This document shows positions 20,331 to 23,251 of a stretch of 23,251 bases of DNA, piece after piece. Both the position numbers and the translations under genes were made by a program. Below the pieces are notes generated by a model. That model did no database searches and was not told where the DNA came from. It worked only from the letters and a program-made list of their open reading frames with translations. Source of the stretch: Fomitopsis serialis (Eukaryota > Basidiomycota > Agaricomycetes > Polyporales > Fomitopsidaceae); assembly GCF_022376445.1 (NCBI RefSeq), contig NW_025955505.1:1-23251 (forward strand), in the 5' to 3' direction. The stretch's first letter is position 1, and every line of letters begins with the position of its first letter.

Positions 20331-21875
20331 TACGTACCGGGGAGAATGAACCCATCCAACGATAACTTCCGCTCGAAGTCCGCAGAGCGCATGTAGCTCT
20401 CCACCCGCTCACCCGACTCGTTCGACATGCTCTCCACGCACCTCTGGCCCGCGTCGCCGCGCACTCGCCACCACGTACATCCCTCGAGGACCCGTCTATG
20501 GTACTGACGCGGATCGTACGAGCGCGGACCCATGGCGACGCACACGTATTGGAGCGACGCAACACGAGCCGCGACCTGTCGAGCGATATCCGGTGCGCTC
20601 TTCTGCATTTCGTCCAGCTCGGACGTCGTCGTACTGCCGACGGCGAAACCGAGCCTCACGCCGACGAGGCTAGACTGCGCGATCACCGGAAGGAGCCACT
20701 CCTGGCAGGAAAGAACGGTCAGCGAGAGCGGGCGGTACGGTACGTACACGCTCTCGGCGGACGCACCATCCATGTGCAGGGCATCAAGCGTCCCCTTTTG
20801 CTAGTGTTGCACTGAAAAGTGACCTCCAGATGGCGCAGACGCCCTACCGGACCAACGATATCACAGAGTAGACCTGCCCAAACGCTCAGGCCCTCTAGTT
20901 TGTCAAATTGACTGAGCTGGACGGACAAGAGAAGGGGTCGGATGGACAGAAGAGCGCTCGATAAGCCAACGACCTTGCACGCGCGTTGCCAATGAAGGTA
21001 CAGACGACGGACGGACACACCTGCGAAGCACTGGAGCTGGTCGAGTGAAGCCGTAAGATTGACCAGCGGCATGGACACCGGCCACGCCCACTTCTGCGGA
21101 GTAAAGTCGCGAGGATTATGTTCGTCGTGAAAGTGAAGTTTTTCGATGTTGGGAAAGAGGTGGGTATCGGAGGCGCGCCGCAACGGTAGAGGCAGACCTC
21201 GCGCACAGTTGGATGTTGGCCGAGGTCGCCGAGCTGAAGCTTGAAGTCCGAGAGACCCAAACGGAGGTCCAACCATTCTACCGTGCGCGCGTTCCGGAGC
21301 AAAGGAAGATGACTGAGAGTGACGAAGTCCGGCTCTGGCATGAATGAGAGGACGACTTCTGACGGACAACTCTTCAGTCTTCTTGCCACTTCCATAGTGC
21401 GAGACCCGATGTATTCGAGGTTGACGGATTTGAGGCTCTCCAATGCGACGAGGGCGTCGCCGAGACGTGGTTCTAGTGCGAGCAACAATTCCATGAAAGG
21501 GAGGGCTAGGACGCGGAGGTCCTGTGCTGCAGCGAGGAGACTCGGCAGCTGGGCAATGAGCGACCTATGTACACGCCGCTCCATCTCCCACGAAGAGTTA
21601 TTCGGAATCTGCAAGGCACACTCGTGTATGTGCAGTTCACGTAGCCAGCAGGCGCGATGACAAGGGTTGCCTAGTAGCATGTAGGAGCATACCTTGTCCA
21701 GTTGACCCGGTCGAGTCGTCTCAGCACGCGACAGGACGATACGCCTGGAAATGGAGTGGATAGCTCTAGATGTGAGGGAAAGACTGCGAGCATCGTCCAG
21801 CTGGACGAACGATAGGATGATGGTCCATACGTCTTCGTTCAACTGTAACCCCGATGCGTCACGGTGGGATTGCAT
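20330..21875 (-). pseudogene. F-box-like family copy F, one frameshift
   Basis: Exons 21875-20767 and 20701-20330, intron of 65 bases (donor GTGCGTCC, acceptor TCCTGCCAG). It starts MQSHRDASGLQLNEDVW; the F-box-like segment reads DVWTIILSFVQLDDARSLSL and SISRRIVLSR. Next come LRVLALPFMELLLALEPR, DALVALESLKSVNL and HPTVREVCLYRCG. Near 21170 the frame shifts: the first frame ends PPIPTSF, and the family continues one frame over at LFPNIEKLHF, FTPQKWAWPVSMPLV, through to TWM at the intron. Exon 2 (EWLLPVIAQSSLVGV ... CTWWRVRGDAGQRCVES ... FERKLSLDGFILPGT) is intact. Exon 1 length is one short of a multiple of three, consistent with a single lost base. With it the protein would be about 493 residues. 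Copy B is its partner in the segmental duplication. Confidence 0.75.
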
Positions 21876-22275
21876 TCTATCGTCGAGAATGAGCTGCGCC
21901 TCGTGATCAGAACAGACACAGCGATCCCTAGAAAAGATAGCAGAGTGCAGCTATGATGGACGAGGTACACCGCCAGTTCGAAACACTTGGGGTTAATATC
22001 CCAGCGGGTTTGCAGGGCATTTCAAGCCCCGCTGTGGCGGCTGTGGCGCGATCGCCCGAACGTCTCTAAGTCGCGTCGCGCCCCGTTACAGCGCGAATAG
22101 TAGACTGCGTTTATACGGATACTTATGTACATTACAACTGTTTTGTACCGACTCATTACTATGCAATATACTGATTACTAGAGTCACGCCACAGTTAAGG
22201 ACTCCGAGTAGTAAGGACGAGTAAGTAGGAAGATAAGCATAACATACTAACAAACAAGCTAGTACGACTTTCAAT
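21876..22275. other. Spacer between F-box F and the small terminal gene
   Basis: 21876-21990 contains the 5' flank of copy F, weakly similar to those of B and E next to the start codon. No palindrome of the GTGGCTGAGCCAC type is seen. 22080-22270 is AT-rich with no gene. Confidence 0.35.
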
Positions 22276-22858
22276 TCAGCGCCGTGCGATATACTTGTAA
22301 CCTATAACGTTTGAAGGAGCCGCCTGCCCGCGTTCGCGGGTATTCGTGATGGGCATGGTTCGTCTGCGCTCATGCTTCTCGATGTCTCGGGCCCAACGCA
22401 CGGCTGGGCGGGTCGCGCGAAGGGCGTTTTGGACGAAGCGGCCCTCTGCACCGGCGTCGCGTTGTTCTTCAATGATATCAGCGGCGCGGTGTAACAGGCG
22501 GAGATGTTCGTCCACGTCCACGTCGTCTTCGTCATCAAGCTGACACGGACGTTGTCGATCGTGTTAGTGTTGGCGCACCATTGCAATTGGGTGGCATTGC
22601 TTACTGTAAAGCCCGCACTTCCACCCGCCCGCGCGCGCAACAACCCGTCACGTCCGGTAGGCGGTGGTTTGTTAGGTGACGAATCTATCTGTAGGTGTGC
22701 CCGGCAATGAATACGAGTCATGTAATCCCGAAGTGCACATTGATACTCACCGGTGATGACCTACTAGTGACTGCCAAGGCGGGCAGCACTGAATCTTCCT
22801 CTCCCGATTCCTCTGAAGTATCCGCCACCGGCACCTGCGCCTGAGATGCGCGGGACAT
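22276..22858 (-). CDS. Small three-exon hypothetical protein
   Basis: Exons 22858-22751, 22688-22605 and 22539-22276, all in phase 0, with introns of 62 and 65 bases (donors GTGAGTAT and GTAAGCAA, acceptors CACCTACAG and CCGTGTCAG); 151 residues. The first exon (MSRASQAQVPVADTSEESGE) is Ser/Glu-rich, the second has NKPPPTGRDGLLRARAGG, the third LDDEDDVDVDEHLRLLHRAA, QNALRATRPAVRWARDIEKH and ERRRTMPITNTRERG. The consistent phases and splice signals make it a real gene or the end of one. The third exon reminds me of C-terminal segments of uncharacterised, sometimes transposon-linked, agaricomycete proteins, but I cannot name a family. Upstream exons before 22858 are possible: an alternative frame beginning MPRVDTSTSDSDDSD lies at 22962. 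Confidence 0.5.
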
Positions 22859-23251
22859 ATTGAACCGGGAGGCGCCGCCGCACGCTTGCCATGACCACTG
22901 CCAGTGACAATCGCCGAGTCCGAGTCATCCGAGTCCGACGTACTGGTATCCACCCTGGGCATTCGACTGAGCCATGCGTGCTTCGTCGTCAGTTCTGGGG
23001 GTGGCGCGATCTTGCCGTCGATGGGGACTGTGTAGAAGGGTGGAATATGAAACCACTGGCATCAGCAAACTGGGCAATTTCTGAGCATCTGAGAGGCTGA
23101 TGGAGACCCTTAGAGTGACTAGAGCATCAGATAGCTCAGATTCTCATCTTGTCAGACAGCTCAATGAACCAACGAGGTCGTAGTACTGTCTGCATCTCAA
23201 AACTCATCTATTCAATTCCTAATAATTGCAGTAGCCATAGAATCACCACTG
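22859..23251. other. Window end, nothing firm
   Basis: Could contain the promoter or 5' exons of the small gene to its left. No domain, repeat or RNA gene is recognised. Confidence 0.3.

Larger units (their letters stand above)
19063..21990. repeat. Segmental duplication, unit 2
   Basis: Partner of 4608-7450, direct orientation, holding part of gene X, a conserved spacer, a helical ORF remnant and F-box copy F. Gene X continues beyond the left edge in this unit, so this is the more complete side of the junction. Confidence 0.7.

Noticed and set aside
1..23251. CRISPR arrays, rRNA genes, retrotransposon polymerase or LTR pairs, plasmid or phage genes
   Set aside because: None of the expected repeat spacing, conserved RNA or enzyme motifs was found on either strand.

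Overview
The window looks like nuclear DNA of a filamentous basidiomycete, probably an Agaricomycete wood-decay-type fungus. The evidence is the gene style: many short GT-AG introns of about 47-65 bases (rarely about 100), G/C-rich third codon positions, a multi-LysM secreted-type protein, a family of two-exon F-box-like proteins, and a Sec61 alpha translocon gene with seven small-intron exons. No bacterial operon, rRNA, CRISPR array or convincing tRNA is present.

Layout. 1-1098: 3' part of a multi-LysM chitin-binding protein gene (+), with two 14-base microexons and one apparent frameshift. 1099-3096: GC-rich stretch without a credible gene. 3097-4248: decayed F-box family copy A (+). 4541-5139: truncated 3' part of an uncharacterised spliced gene ('gene X', copy 1, -). 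5683-5871: Ala/Glu/Lys-rich helical ORF remnant (-). 5861-7380: F-box copy B (-), the only intact member. 7531-7680: conserved upstream block with a palindrome. 7987-8230: chimeric Sec61 pseudogene fragment (-). 8357-9919: F-box copy C (-), one 2-base deletion. 10151-10270: second upstream block. 10605-12415: SEC61 (-), intact. 12764-14330: F-box copy D (+), several frameshifts, inverted relative to C. 14800-14916: third upstream block. 15071-16621: F-box copy E (+), several frameshifts. 16873-17574: uncertain hypothetical gene (-). 17817-19609: gene X copy 2 (-), longer and mostly intact. 20103-20330: helical ORF remnant (-). 20330-21875: F-box copy F (-), one frameshift. 22276-22858: small three-exon gene (-), unrecognised.

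The dominant theme is one expanding and decaying F-box-like family. Six copies occupy the window: B and F belong to a roughly 2.9 kb directly repeated segment (about 4608-7450 and 19063-21990) that also carries gene X and the helical ORF; C and D are an inverted pair that brackets SEC61; B and E share an upstream region. Copies B, C and E carry the same 13-base palindrome GTGGCTGAGCCAC 160-240 bases upstream of their start codons, in the same orientation relative to the gene. SEC61 (secretory-pathway translocon) and the LysM gene are ordinary host genes; nothing in the sequence ties them functionally to the F-box copies. Family F-box proteins elsewhere act as substrate adaptors of SCF ubiquitin ligases; that role is inferred here.

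I did not find a clearly new molecular system. The most worthwhile leads are the shared palindromic upstream element, the segmental duplication, the patchwork Sec61 fragment and the microexons of the LysM gene. Several frameshifts could be real pseudogenisation or consensus indel errors, which only reads or transcripts can settle.
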